From UBA668 sp040081465 (lineage in GTDB: Bacteria > Actinomycetota > Acidimicrobiia > Acidimicrobiales > Ilumatobacteraceae), in the NCBI GenBank assembly GCA_040081465.1, contig JBEBGL010000006.1, positions 51,741 to 115,740 on the forward strand: a stretch of DNA of 64,000 nucleotides, given 5' to 3'. Of the stretch, positions 1 through 8,682 are shown one piece after another (position 1 is the first letter of the stretch; the number at the start of each line of letters is the position of its first letter). The notes under the pieces were generated by a model. It did no database searches. It saw only the letters and a program-made list of their open reading frames with translations, and had not been told where the DNA came from. A program made the position numbers and the translations under genes.

Positions 1-1
1 G

Positions 2-478
2 GAGCTGCCGCGCAACACCGTCGGGAAACTTGCGGTGCGCGGGCCGACTGGCTGTCGCTACCTCGCCGACAAGCGCCAACACATCTATGTGCGAGACGGA
101 TGGAACCTGACGGGCGATTCGTTTCAGCAGGACGATGACGGCTACTTCCACTTCGCGGCGCGATCCGACGACATGATCATTTCGTCGGGCTACAACATCG
201 CCGGCCCGGAAGTTGAAGCCGCATTGCTCGCACACGCCGACGTCGCCGAGTGTGCAGTGATCGGTGTTGCCGATGAAGCACGCGGGCAGATCGTGCAAGC
301 TCACGTCGTGCTGGTCGCAGGGGTAAATGCGTCCGACGCCGTTGTGATCAGATTGCAAGAGCACGTGAAGTCGACGATTGCGCCGTTCAAGTATCCGCGG
401 TCGATCGTGTTTACAGATGCGCTACCGAAGACGGCCACCGGAAAGATCCAGCGCTTCCGCTTACGCGAACCCGAATAA
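2..478 (+). CDS. Acyl-CoA (benzoate/2-aminobenzoate type) ligase, C-terminal part
   Basis: The frame is open from base 2, so the gene begins before the window; about 158 residues remain. They form the mobile C-terminal domain of an AMP-forming CoA ligase: the hinge segment RSDDMIISSGYNIAGPEVE and the terminal catalytic lysine in KTATGKIQR are both present. The stretch GPTGCRYLADKRQ followed by DGWNLTGDSF resembles aromatic-acid CoA ligases (benzoate or 2-aminobenzoate) more than long-chain FadD enzymes. The enzyme would activate a carboxylic acid to its CoA thioester using ATP in the cytoplasm. The substrate cannot be fixed from this fragment. A 99-bp gap separates it from the next gene. Confidence 0.88.
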   Translation, partial: ELPRNTVGKLAVRGPTGCRYLADKRQHIYVRDGWNLTGDSFQQDDDGYFHFAARSDDMIISSGYNIAGPEVEAALLAHADVAECAVIGVADEARGQIVQAHVVLVAGVNASDAVVIRLQEHVKSTIAPFKYPRSIVFTDALPKTATGKIQRFRLREPE

Positions 479-577
479 CGAACGGCCGCCCGCGAATTCT
501 TGAAGTCGACCAAACCTCAACGCCTGCTTCGGCGTGTCTTGGGTATCCCCCAGCAAGATTGACCCAAGGAGCACGCA

Positions 578-1111
578 ATGAGTAATCGCCAGCGTTTAGG
601 TAACCGCGTTGTAGTTGTCGCAGCTGCAGCGGTCGGCTTTGCACTAGGCGGCGTAGGTCTAGTCGCCGCCAGTCAGTCATCGGGTCTTCTCGAGGACAGC
701 GTCCCCAACTCGGTCGACAACTCCGTCGACGACACCAGCAACTCGACACCCAACTCGACCGACGACTCAGTCGACGACACCAGCAACTCGACACCCAACT
801 CGACTGACGACTCAGTCGACGTCACCAGCAACTCGACACCTAACTCGGGTCCGGGTAACAGCACGCCGAGTCAGCCGTTGCCTGCGGCGTTTACCGAGAC
901 GTACACGTCCGCCGGTGGATCAATCACCGTCACGTGGAGCGGAACGGCGTTCACTCTCGATTCGGTGAATGCCGCATCTGGATTCCAGGCTGAGATTCAT
1001 GACCAGCGGTGGGACCGAGTCCGCGTCGACTTCGAAGGCGACGACGGTGACGCACGCATCGAAGTGCGTCTCAGCGACGACGACAACACCATCCGAGTAC
1101 GGATCGACTAG
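578..1111 (+). CDS. Secreted or anchored Ser/Asn/Asp repeat protein
   Basis: A 177-residue protein of unknown function. A basic start (MSNRQRLGNR) is followed by a hydrophobic segment at about residues 10-30, so it is exported or anchored by its N-terminus. Residues about 40-95 are a low-complexity linker built on the unit VDDTSNSTPNSTDDS. The last 80 residues look like a small beta-rich domain (YTSAGGSITVTWSG, then an acidic end). A ribosome site (AAGGAG, bases 566-571) sits before the ATG. It stands alone and is closed by a strong hairpin terminator. Its composition resembles the acidic secreted protein at 50239-50637. No function is proposed. Confidence 0.75.
   Translation: MSNRQRLGNRVVVVAAAAVGFALGGVGLVAASQSSGLLEDSVPNSVDNSVDDTSNSTPNSTDDSVDDTSNSTPNSTDDSVDVTSNSTPNSGPGNSTPSQPLPAAFTETYTSAGGSITVTWSGTAFTLDSVNAASGFQAEIHDQRWDRVRVDFEGDDGDARIEVRLSDDDNTIRVRID
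725..848 (+). repeat. 45-bp in-frame tandem repeat
   Basis: Two full copies of a 45-base unit (starting at 725 and 770) and a partial third (from 815) encode the repeated linker of the surrounding gene. Copies differ by only a few bases, which points to recent expansion or active slippage. Confidence 0.85.
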
Positions 1112-1126
1112 ATCTTCACGCACTTT

Positions 1127-1168
1127 CGAACGAGGTCCTCGCAACACGCGAGGGCCTCGTTCGCTTTT
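1127..1168 (+). terminator. Rho-independent terminator between convergent genes
   Basis: Arms 1127-1142 and 1148-1163 pair over 16 bases with one G-U, around a 5-base loop, and are followed by CTTTT. It lies between the stop at 1111 and the convergent MFS gene, so it may serve both strands. Confidence 0.85.
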
Positions 1169-2408
1169 ACTCGCTCGGTAGTCGTCGGACGATCAGCACC
1201 AATGCTAAGAACCCGCAGGCGAGGTACACGAGCGCTTGCGCGTTGAACAATGCAACGATGCCAACGCGGTCGACTAGTAGTCCGGCCGAGATCGTTCCGA
1301 TCGCCGCGCCGACAGCCTCGGTGGCCGACGCCACTCCCTGTAGACGGCCACGTAGTTCCGGAGGGCAATACTTCTGCGCCGTCGCCGTTGCTCCGATCTG
1401 CGAGGTTGCGTTCGGAAGGCCAGAGAATGCGAAAAGCACGAGGTAGACCCAGAGTGCGTGAGTCACGAATGTCGCGTTGATGAACAGAAACGCGATCATC
1501 CAGAAGCCGAAGTAAGCCCACATCATCATTCGGGCTGGGTTCACCCTGCTGGCCAACCGAGCCACGAGGATCGACGCGGTCAGTCCCCCGAACGCCGCCA
1601 TGCCGCGGATGATGCCGATCTCGGATCCATCGCCGCCGAGTTCGACGATGACGAACGTGATGAACAGCAACGGGAAGCCTGCGAACGCAACGTCGGCAAG
1701 CGACTGCACAGCTAGGTAGCCGACCAAGACGGGCCGCTTACGAATCACGCGCCAGCCCGCAGCAACACCCGAGTCGTCTTGTTGCTCGTCGTCGCTCTGT
1801 GCTTTCGGAATCGGATCGGTCGGCGCCCGCAGGAACACCAGCGCAATCGCGATGCAAAGGAAGGTCACCGCATCTACCGCGACGACAACGTCCAACCCAC
1901 CCGTCGCGATCAGAATGCCGCCGAGCGGCGCACCAACCAAGCGCGCGATCGATCCGCCCGCGGAGAACGACGCGTTCGCCTTAACCAACTGCTCTTCAGT
2001 GACGACCCGCGGTACTAACGCCCAGGATGCCGGGTTGTTCACCTGCTTGATCAACGCCTGCGCGGCCGCGACGACGAACACAATCCAGATTCGATCCTGA
2101 TTCACCACCAACAGTGGAAGCAGCACGACGGCCTGCAGAACGTTGGTGCCAATGATTGTTCGGCGCAGGTTCCAGCGATCGACAAGAGCGCCACCGAATG
2201 GTCCGCACGTCACGCCGACGATGAGGTCGATGAGAAACACGAGAGCGGTGTCGCGCCCGGAGCCAGTCTCGGTGAAGACGAAGATCGGCAACGCCAGCGA
2301 GAGCATCCAATCGCCGATGTCGTTGACGACACCACCGACCATCACGATTCGAAAGTCACGGCTACGCCATACGGATCGCGTCGGTGCAGCGGCGTCTTCC
2401 GTCGACAT
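1167..2408 (-). CDS. MFS transporter
   Basis: A 413-residue major facilitator protein with about 12 membrane segments. The N-terminal half carries a loop-2/3 style motif (GPFGGALVDRWNLRR) typical of proton-driven efflux carriers. The type resembles drug or siderophore exporters of the MFS_3 group, but the substrate cannot be read from sequence. The ATG at 2408 follows the acidic start MSTEDAAAP. It diverges from the cyclase/ATPase gene with about 73 bp between starts, so the two may share a promoter region. It ends at the shared terminator. Confidence 0.88.
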   Translation of the reverse strand: MSTEDAAAPTRSVWRSRDFRIVMVGGVVNDIGDWMLSLALPIFVFTETGSGRDTALVFLIDLIVGVTCGPFGGALVDRWNLRRTIIGTNVLQAVVLLPLLVVNQDRIWIVFVVAAAQALIKQVNNPASWALVPRVVTEEQLVKANASFSAGGSIARLVGAPLGGILIATGGLDVVVAVDAVTFLCIAIALVFLRAPTDPIPKAQSDDEQQDDSGVAAGWRVIRKRPVLVGYLAVQSLADVAFAGFPLLFITFVIVELGGDGSEIGIIRGMAAFGGLTASILVARLASRVNPARMMMWAYFGFWMIAFLFINATFVTHALWVYLVLFAFSGLPNATSQIGATATAQKYCPPELRGRLQGVASATEAVGAAIGTISAGLLVDRVGIVALFNAQALVYLACGFLALVLIVRRLPSE

Positions 2409-2481
2409 CAGTCAAGTCTCACACGCTCGCGAACGCCGACTACTCTTCATTTACTCGCGCCATCAATGGGGAAGGCGGCTT

Positions 2482-5400
2482 GTGGCCGGATCTGGGCTGA
2501 TCACGATTCTGTTCACCGACCTCGTCGGCTCGACCGCGCTCGCCCAACAACTCGGCGACACGGCAGCCGACAAGCTGCGCCGCGACCACTTCGATCAACT
2601 GCGGCGCGCAGTGTCGGCCACGGGCGGCACAGAAGTGAAGACCATCGGCGACGCGATGATGGTGTCGTACAGTTCGGCGACCGACGCAATCGCCGGTGCC
2701 GTCGCAATGCAGCAACGAGTGCACGTGCGCAACGACGGATCCGGTTCGCCAGCAATCACGATGCGCGTGGGCGTCAGCGCCGGCGACGCAACGTTCGAGG
2801 AGGGCGACTGGTTCGGGACTCCCGTCGTCGAGGCATCACGGCTGTGCGACGCAGCCGAGGGCGGCCAGATTCTCGTCACCGACATCGTGCGTGTGCTGGC
2901 CGGTTCGCGTGCGGGACACGAGATGTCGCCGGTAGCCGACGTCGAAGGCAAAGGTTTGCCGACGCCGATGAAGGCCTGCGAAGTCGTGTGGTCGCCAATC
3001 GTCAGCGCGCTGACCGATCAGCTGGCACTCGCGCTGCCGCCACAGGTGACACAAGACGATGTTTTCGGCTTCGTCGGCCGCAACGACCAACGCGATGCTC
3101 TGCTCGGAGCGTGGAAGACAACGATGGTTTCCGGACGCCTTGCCGTATTCGTCGGCGGTGAGCCGGGTATCGGTAAGACGCGGCTGGTGAAGGAGTTGTG
3201 CCGCACCGCGCATCGTGAGGGTGGCGTGGTGTTGTGGGGCGCGTGCGACGAAGAGTTGGCGCTCCCCTATCAACCGTTCGTTGAGGCGTTCCGGTGGCTC
3301 GCCGACGCAACGCCGCCTGATGTGTTGCGCGAGTTGGTCGGTTCGTTGGGAAGCGAGCTGATCCCGTTGATCCCCGATCTCGCGCAGCGGATCCCCGACC
3401 TCGAAGCTCGCCTCAACGACGATCCCGAGACTGAGCGTCACCGTTTGTTCGAGGCTGCTACCGAACTGTTGCATCGGTTGTCGTTACGTAATCCCGTGGT
3501 GCTCGTGCTTGACGATCTGCACTGGGCGCGCAAGCCAACTCTGCTGCTGCTTCGTCATTTGCTGAAGTCGTCGCTGCCGATGCAGTTGTTGATCGTGTCG
3601 ACCTATCGCGACACCGATCTCGATCGCTCACACCCGCTCTCAGAAATGCTCGCCGACATGCGGCGCCAGACGGGTGTCGAACGTTTGATGCTTCGCGGAC
3701 TCGACGTTGATGGCGTCCAGCAGTTCCTTGAGCACGTTGCCGGCCACTCGCTCGACGAGCGCGGCCAGGGGCTGGCACGCGTGATCGCGCGCGAAACGGA
3801 GGGCAACCCCTTCTTCATCGGCGAAGTACTGCGCCACCTCATCGAGTCCGGTGCTTTGGTGTTTCGCGACGGAAGGTGGGATTCGGACAAGACGATCGAC
3901 GACATCGGCATTCCCGAGGGCGTCCGCGAGGTGATCGGCCGTCGACTCTCCAATCTCGACTCGGGCACCAACGAAGTACTCGCCAGCGCGGCCGTCATCG
4001 GCCGCGAGTTCGAGTTACGCACGCTGACTTCCGTCGCTGGCGGAGCCGATCGCGTACTCGACGCCGTCGGCGCTGCCGAGACAGCCAGCCTGGTCGAAGC
4101 GGTGAACGGCCGACCAGGCGTGTATCGCTTTGCGCACGCGCTTGTTCGTTCGGCGCTATACGACGAGCTACCAACCAGTCGCCGCCTGCGCTTGCACCGC
4201 GACATCGGGTTGGCGCTCGAACAGGTCAGCGATGGCACTACACATCTCACCGAACTAGCGCGCCACTTCACGGAAGCTGCCGCGCTCGGCGAGGTTGACA
4301 AGGCAGTCGTGTACAGCCGCCGCGCCGGCGACGCGGCGATCAGCGACCTTGCCTATGAGGAGGCGGCGGCGCACTTTGAACGCGCGCTCGAAGCGCTAGA
4401 ACTCCAAGAGCCGATCGACGAAGCGCTTCGCGGACACCTTCTGATGGCAGCTGGCGATGCGCTGTACCAGATCGCGGATCCTCGAGGTCAAGTCCTGCTG
4501 TTGGACGCCGAGAAGTCGGGTCGTTCACGCGAGGACATTCAGCTACTAGCAAACGTGTTCAACGCGTTGGGATCCTCGATTCTCCTTCGCGGCACCGCCG
4601 AGGTTGATGCGCATAACGTCGCCCTCGCCGAGCATGTGCTTGCCCACGCAGACCAACTCGCACCCGGGCTTCACGCTCGCGTGCTTGCCACGTACGCACT
4701 CGAGCTCTTCTGGACCGACGATCAACACCGACGCGTCGAGCTTTGCGACCAGGCGCTTGCGATTGCGCGAGAACTCGGCGACCCACGCGTCCTCGCAAAC
4801 GTCTTGCACAGCAGTAGCTACGCCGTCGACGTGTCGCAGATTGATCGACTTGATCGCGCGATGGCTGAGGCAACCGAGATTATTAAGGTCGCTGCCGGGT
4901 TCGACGACGCCCTTGTATGCAGTGCTCTGTGCAGCCGAGCAATCGCCTATGTCTGCAAGGGTGACACGGCAGCGGGTGAGCGCGATCTATCGGACGCTTC
5001 GTTGCTGGCGGAGCGACTAAGGATTCCGCAGCAGATCGCGCGTACGAAGATTTTGCGCGCTTCGCAGGCGCTCGTTCTCGGCCAACTCGATGACGCGGAA
5101 GTGCTGCTTGCCGACTGGGAGGCTTACGGTGCGCGCGAGGGAATTCAAACTGCTGCCGGGGCCGCTGGTTTCCGTTATCGCCTGCAGTACGAGCGCGGCG
5201 ACCTTGCCGACCTCGAGCCGTTACTGCTTGGGGTGATCGCGGCTCAGCCGCTCGTTCCTGTTTGGCGAATAGCTCTCTGCGGCGTGTATGTGCAAACCGG
5301 CCGACCGGAGTTGGTGACCCCGCACGTGGAAGCCGTCGCCGCCGATGACTTCGCAATGGTGCAGCGCAACGCTGCCTTCCTGCTGACTTGTTCAGGTACC

Positions 5401-5784
5401 GCCCGGATCGCCGGCCTAGTGGGCGCCCTTGGTCCTGCTGAAGCGGCGTATCGCTATGCAGCACCATTCGACAAGACATTTCCGTTTTCTGGGGTCGGCT
5501 ACGAGTACCCAGTTGGCATCGGGGTCGGCACCGCCGCGACGGCGCTTGGGTGGTACGACAAGGCCGAGCAACACTTCGCCAACGCGCACGCTCTGTGCAC
5601 GCGCGCCGGCGCCGCCAGTTACGTGGCAGCGACCGAGATTCATTGGGCGGAGATGCTTTGTAAGCGCAATGGGGACGGCGACGCGGCACGTGCGCGCGAA
5701 CTAGCCGCGTCGGCGCTGGCAACTTCCGAGCGGCTCGGCCTGGCATATGTGAAGGCATGCGCCGAGCGCGTTCTCAGCCACTAA
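2482..5784 (+). CDS. Class III nucleotide cyclase / AAA-type ATPase regulator with TPR-like repeats
   Basis: About 1100 residues. Residues about 5-175 form a class III cyclase domain: the metal site in LFTDLVGSTAL, the substrate-specifying lysine and second metal aspartate in VKTIGDAMMV, and a transition-state arginine in EASRLC. The Asn usually found before that arginine appears to be Val, as in many proteins of this type. Residues about 195-480 form an NTPase with a Walker A (GGEPGIGKTRL) and Walker B (LVLDDLHW). The rest is helical repeats; there is no C-terminal LuxR HTH. I chose the GTG at 2482 because GGGGAAGG stands just upstream; the frame stays open to 2143, but that extension lies antisense to the MFS gene. 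Three bases after the stop, the beta-galactosidase begins. Role: probably a signal-integrating regulator; cyclase activity is untested. Confidence 0.85.
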   Translation: MAGSGLITILFTDLVGSTALAQQLGDTAADKLRRDHFDQLRRAVSATGGTEVKTIGDAMMVSYSSATDAIAGAVAMQQRVHVRNDGSGSPAITMRVGVSAGDATFEEGDWFGTPVVEASRLCDAAEGGQILVTDIVRVLAGSRAGHEMSPVADVEGKGLPTPMKACEVVWSPIVSALTDQLALALPPQVTQDDVFGFVGRNDQRDALLGAWKTTMVSGRLAVFVGGEPGIGKTRLVKELCRTAHREGGVVLWGACDEELALPYQPFVEAFRWLADATPPDVLRELVGSLGSELIPLIPDLAQRIPDLEARLNDDPETERHRLFEAATELLHRLSLRNPVVLVLDDLHWARKPTLLLLRHLLKSSLPMQLLIVSTYRDTDLDRSHPLSEMLADMRRQTGVERLMLRGLDVDGVQQFLEHVAGHSLDERGQGLARVIARETEGNPFFIGEVLRHLIESGALVFRDGRWDSDKTIDDIGIPEGVREVIGRRLSNLDSGTNEVLASAAVIGREFELRTLTSVAGGADRVLDAVGAAETASLVEAVNGRPGVYRFAHALVRSALYDELPTSRRLRLHRDIGLALEQVSDGTTHLTELARHFTEAAALGEVDKAVVYSRRAGDAAISDLAYEEAAAHFERALEALELQEPIDEALRGHLLMAAGDALYQIADPRGQVLLLDAEKSGRSREDIQLLANVFNALGSSILLRGTAEVDAHNVALAEHVLAHADQLAPGLHARVLATYALELFWTDDQHRRVELCDQALAIARELGDPRVLANVLHSSSYAVDVSQIDRLDRAMAEATEIIKVAAGFDDALVCSALCSRAIAYVCKGDTAAGERDLSDASLLAERLRIPQQIARTKILRASQALVLGQLDDAEVLLADWEAYGAREGIQTAAGAAGFRYRLQYERGDLADLEPLLLGVIAAQPLVPVWRIALCGVYVQTGRPELVTPHVEAVAADDFAMVQRNAAFLLTCSGTARIAGLVGALGPAEAAYRYAAPFDKTFPFSGVGYEYPVGIGVGTAATALGWYDKAEQHFANAHALCTRAGAASYVAATEIHWAEMLCKRNGDGDAARARELAASALATSERLGLAYVKACAERVLSH

Positions 5785-5787
5785 CAA

Positions 5788-8682
5788 ATGCTTCCCGTCA
5801 TTGGTGAGTTTCGGCCGTGGGCAGATCCGACGCTGCTGCAACTGCATCGCCTGCCGATGCACGTGCCGTTGCCGCTGAACGACGATGCACGCATCGCGCT
5901 CGACGGTGAGTGGCACTTTCGACTGTTCGACACGCCAGAGTCGGTGCCGCCGTCGGCCGTGCGCGGCGAAACACCAAGCGGTCGCACCATCGCCGTCCCC
6001 GGCAACTGGACGTTGCAAGACACCGGCGACCTGCCTTGGTACACGAACGTGCAGATGCCGTTCCCTGGCCCGCCGCCGAAGTTGCCCGAACGCAACCCGA
6101 CAAGCGTGTACCGACGCAGCTTCACAACCGGTCGCGGTTGGAAGAGCCACCAGATGGTGCTGCACATCGGTGGCGCCGAAAGTGTCCATGCCGTGTACCT
6201 CAACGATCAGTTCGTGGGTTACGGCACCGACAGTCGCCTAGCTAGCGAGTACGACATCACACCACATTTGGTGGCTGGACAGAATCACCTCGCGGTCGTT
6301 GTCGTGCGGTGGAGCGCGCACAGCTATGTGGAAGACCAAGACCAGTGGTGGATGGCTGGTCTGCACCGCAGCGTTTTCGTCGAGGCGCGCCCGATGGTGC
6401 ACGTTGCCGATGTGCGTTGCCGCGCCGACCTGCGCGTAGCTGACGGCGTAGGTCTGCTGTCGGTACGCACCGAAGTCGGATTCGTGCGCGCTCCGGCGAA
6501 CGGTTGGCAGGTGCGCACGTGGGTTGAGACCGCAGCTGGCAAACGCGCCGGCATTGTGCGGACGGCGCCGGTGCCACACGCGTTCGAGGCGCCGTACGTG
6601 TTCAGTGGTTACTACGTCGATGCCGCGTGGGAGCTGCCGCGAGTTTCGCCGTGGAGCGCCGAGTCGCCCACGCGTTACCGAGTGTGTGTCGAGTTGATCC
6701 GCCCCGACGGAGTAGTCGGCCAGTCAACCTCGCAGATGGTCGGCTTTCGTCACGTCGAAGTGCGTGACCGGCAACTGCTCGTGAACGGTCAACCAGTTTG
6801 GATCTTCGGCGTCAATCGCCATGACCACCATCCCGATCGCGGCAAGGCGGTGACTATCGACGACATGCGCGCCGACTTGCTACTGATGCGTCGACACAAC
6901 ATCACGGCCGTGCGCACGGCGCACTACCCGAACGACTCGGCGTTCTACGACCTGTGCGACGAGTTGGGAATGTACGTGGTCGACGAAGCCAACATCGAGA
7001 GCCACGCCTACAACACCAGCTTGTGCAACGACGCGCGGTACCAAGCGGCGTGGTTGTCGCGCGGGTCGCGAATGGTGCAACGCGATCGCAATCACCCCAG
7101 CGTGATCGTGTGGAGCCTTGGCAACGAGAGCGGGTACGGCGTCAACCACGACGCGCTCGCCGGGTGGATTCGCCGTGACGACCCAACCCGGCCGCTGCAC
7201 TACGAGGGCGCTGTGTTTCACAAAGGCTGGGTAGATGGTGGACTGCACGCCACCGATCTGGTGTGCCCGATGTATTCGCCGATCGACGACATCGTCGCCT
7301 ACGGACGTTCCGGCAAGGGCACCCGACCGCTGATCCTGTGCGAATACAGCCACGCGATGGGCAACAGCAACGGATCGCTGTCGGACTACTGGGCGGCAAT
7401 TACCTCTACACCAGGACTGCAGGGTGGATTCCTGTGGGAGTGGAAGGACCACGGACTACGACAGAAGTTGCCGGACGGTTCGACGCGCCTCGCGTATGGC
7501 GGTCAGTTCGGCGAAAGCCCGCACGACGGCAACTTCGTGGCCGACGGATTGGTGTCATCGGATCTTGTGCCGCACCCGGCGATGCACGAGGTGGCATGGG
7601 TCTACCGCCCGGTCACGGTGAAGACCGGTCGTCGCGTTGGCACCGTGCGCGTGTCGAACCGTCAGTCGTTCAACGATCTACGCGCGTTCGACGCGCGCTG
7701 GTCGCTGCTGGTCGACGGTGTTGAGGTGCGCAGTGGTCGCTGGCGACTCCCTGCTGTCGCGCCGCACTCTTCGGTCGACGTGCCGTTGCCGTGCAAGGTG
7801 CCGACCGGCACTGGCGAGGTGCACCTGTCGCTGTGCTTCACCCTGCGCAGCGCGACCGCATACGCGCCGGCGGGACACCTTGTGGCATGGGACCAAGTCA
7901 CGCTGCGCAAGTCGACAACGAGCGCGAAACGTCGGCCAGCAAAGGTCGCATCCGTCGACATCATGGAGGTGTTGTGCGAGCCACCGCGATTGACCGTGTT
8001 CCGTGCGCCGATCGACAACGACGGTTTCAAGTTGATGCCCGACCTGTCGCGGCGAATCGGCGTGGGCGGCAAGGCGCTCGTGCGTTGGCAAGACGTCGGT
8101 GCCGATCGACTCCCCGCCGAGCGCTTGGTGCAACACAGCGTCCGTCGCGTTGTCACCGCCGACGGCGTCGAGTTTCACCACCACGTGGTCGTGCCCGAGG
8201 AATGCGACGACCTGGCACGCGTTGGCATCACGTTCAGCTTGCCCGCCGGCTTTGAGCAGTTGCGTTGGTTCGGGCGCGGCCCGGGCGAGAACTATCCCGA
8301 TCGCAATGCCAGTTCGATGCTCGGCATCTGGCGAGGCACACCCGACGCGCCGCCGTACCTCGTCCCGCAAGAGTTTGGCCTGCGCACCGACTGTCGGTGG
8401 TTCGAGTTCACCGACCCCAGCGCGGGACGCACCGTGCGACTCGACGTGCTCACACCGCGAGCGCTGCACATCTCGGCGACGCACTTCACGGCCGACGATC
8501 TTTACCGTGCAAGCACCGAGACCGAGTTACGGCCACGGCAGGAACTGATCGTGCACGCCGACGTCGCGCACCGTGGTCTGGGAACTGCCAGCTGCGGCCC
8601 CGACGTTTTGCCGCAGTACCGACTGAAGCAGGGCATGTTCAGGTTCGCGTACCGCCTGTCGCTGGTGACAATTCCTGCGTAG
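5788..8682 (+). CDS. lacZ: Beta-galactosidase (GH2)
   Basis: A 964-residue glycoside hydrolase of the LacZ type that hydrolyses terminal beta-galactosides. The N-terminal sugar-binding domain (IAVPGNWTLQDTGDLPWYTN) and immunoglobulin-like domain precede the TIM barrel, which holds the acid/base glutamate in VWSLGNESGYG and the nucleophile glutamate in ILCEYSHAMGNS. A C-terminal Bgal small-chain domain follows (FRAPIDNDGF, then WFGRGPGENYPDR). No signal peptide is seen, so it is cytoplasmic, and no sugar transporter is adjacent. It starts 3 bases after the cyclase/ATPase stop, so the two are surely co-transcribed. Its 3' end overlaps the convergent methyltransferase gene by 44 bases. Confidence 0.95.
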   Translation: MLPVIGEFRPWADPTLLQLHRLPMHVPLPLNDDARIALDGEWHFRLFDTPESVPPSAVRGETPSGRTIAVPGNWTLQDTGDLPWYTNVQMPFPGPPPKLPERNPTSVYRRSFTTGRGWKSHQMVLHIGGAESVHAVYLNDQFVGYGTDSRLASEYDITPHLVAGQNHLAVVVVRWSAHSYVEDQDQWWMAGLHRSVFVEARPMVHVADVRCRADLRVADGVGLLSVRTEVGFVRAPANGWQVRTWVETAAGKRAGIVRTAPVPHAFEAPYVFSGYYVDAAWELPRVSPWSAESPTRYRVCVELIRPDGVVGQSTSQMVGFRHVEVRDRQLLVNGQPVWIFGVNRHDHHPDRGKAVTIDDMRADLLLMRRHNITAVRTAHYPNDSAFYDLCDELGMYVVDEANIESHAYNTSLCNDARYQAAWLSRGSRMVQRDRNHPSVIVWSLGNESGYGVNHDALAGWIRRDDPTRPLHYEGAVFHKGWVDGGLHATDLVCPMYSPIDDIVAYGRSGKGTRPLILCEYSHAMGNSNGSLSDYWAAITSTPGLQGGFLWEWKDHGLRQKLPDGSTRLAYGGQFGESPHDGNFVADGLVSSDLVPHPAMHEVAWVYRPVTVKTGRRVGTVRVSNRQSFNDLRAFDARWSLLVDGVEVRSGRWRLPAVAPHSSVDVPLPCKVPTGTGEVHLSLCFTLRSATAYAPAGHLVAWDQVTLRKSTTSAKRRPAKVASVDIMEVLCEPPRLTVFRAPIDNDGFKLMPDLSRRIGVGGKALVRWQDVGADRLPAERLVQHSVRRVVTADGVEFHHHVVVPEECDDLARVGITFSLPAGFEQLRWFGRGPGENYPDRNASSMLGIWRGTPDAPPYLVPQEFGLRTDCRWFEFTDPSAGRTVRLDVLTPRALHISATHFTADDLYRASTETELRPRQELIVHADVAHRGLGTASCGPDVLPQYRLKQGMFRFAYRLSLVTIPA

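Noticed and set aside
2143..2481. N-terminal extension of the cyclase/ATPase protein
   Set aside because: It lies antisense to the MFS gene, and GTG 2482 has a good ribosome site right before the conserved cyclase motif.
3603..4301. 232-codon minus-strand ORF
   Set aside because: Wholly inside the well-supported cyclase/ATPase gene; its product is Ser/Arg-rich with no domain, as expected of a high-GC shadow frame.
4883..5758. 291-codon minus-strand ORF
   Set aside because: Antisense to the end of the cyclase/ATPase gene and almost all Arg, Pro and Ala.
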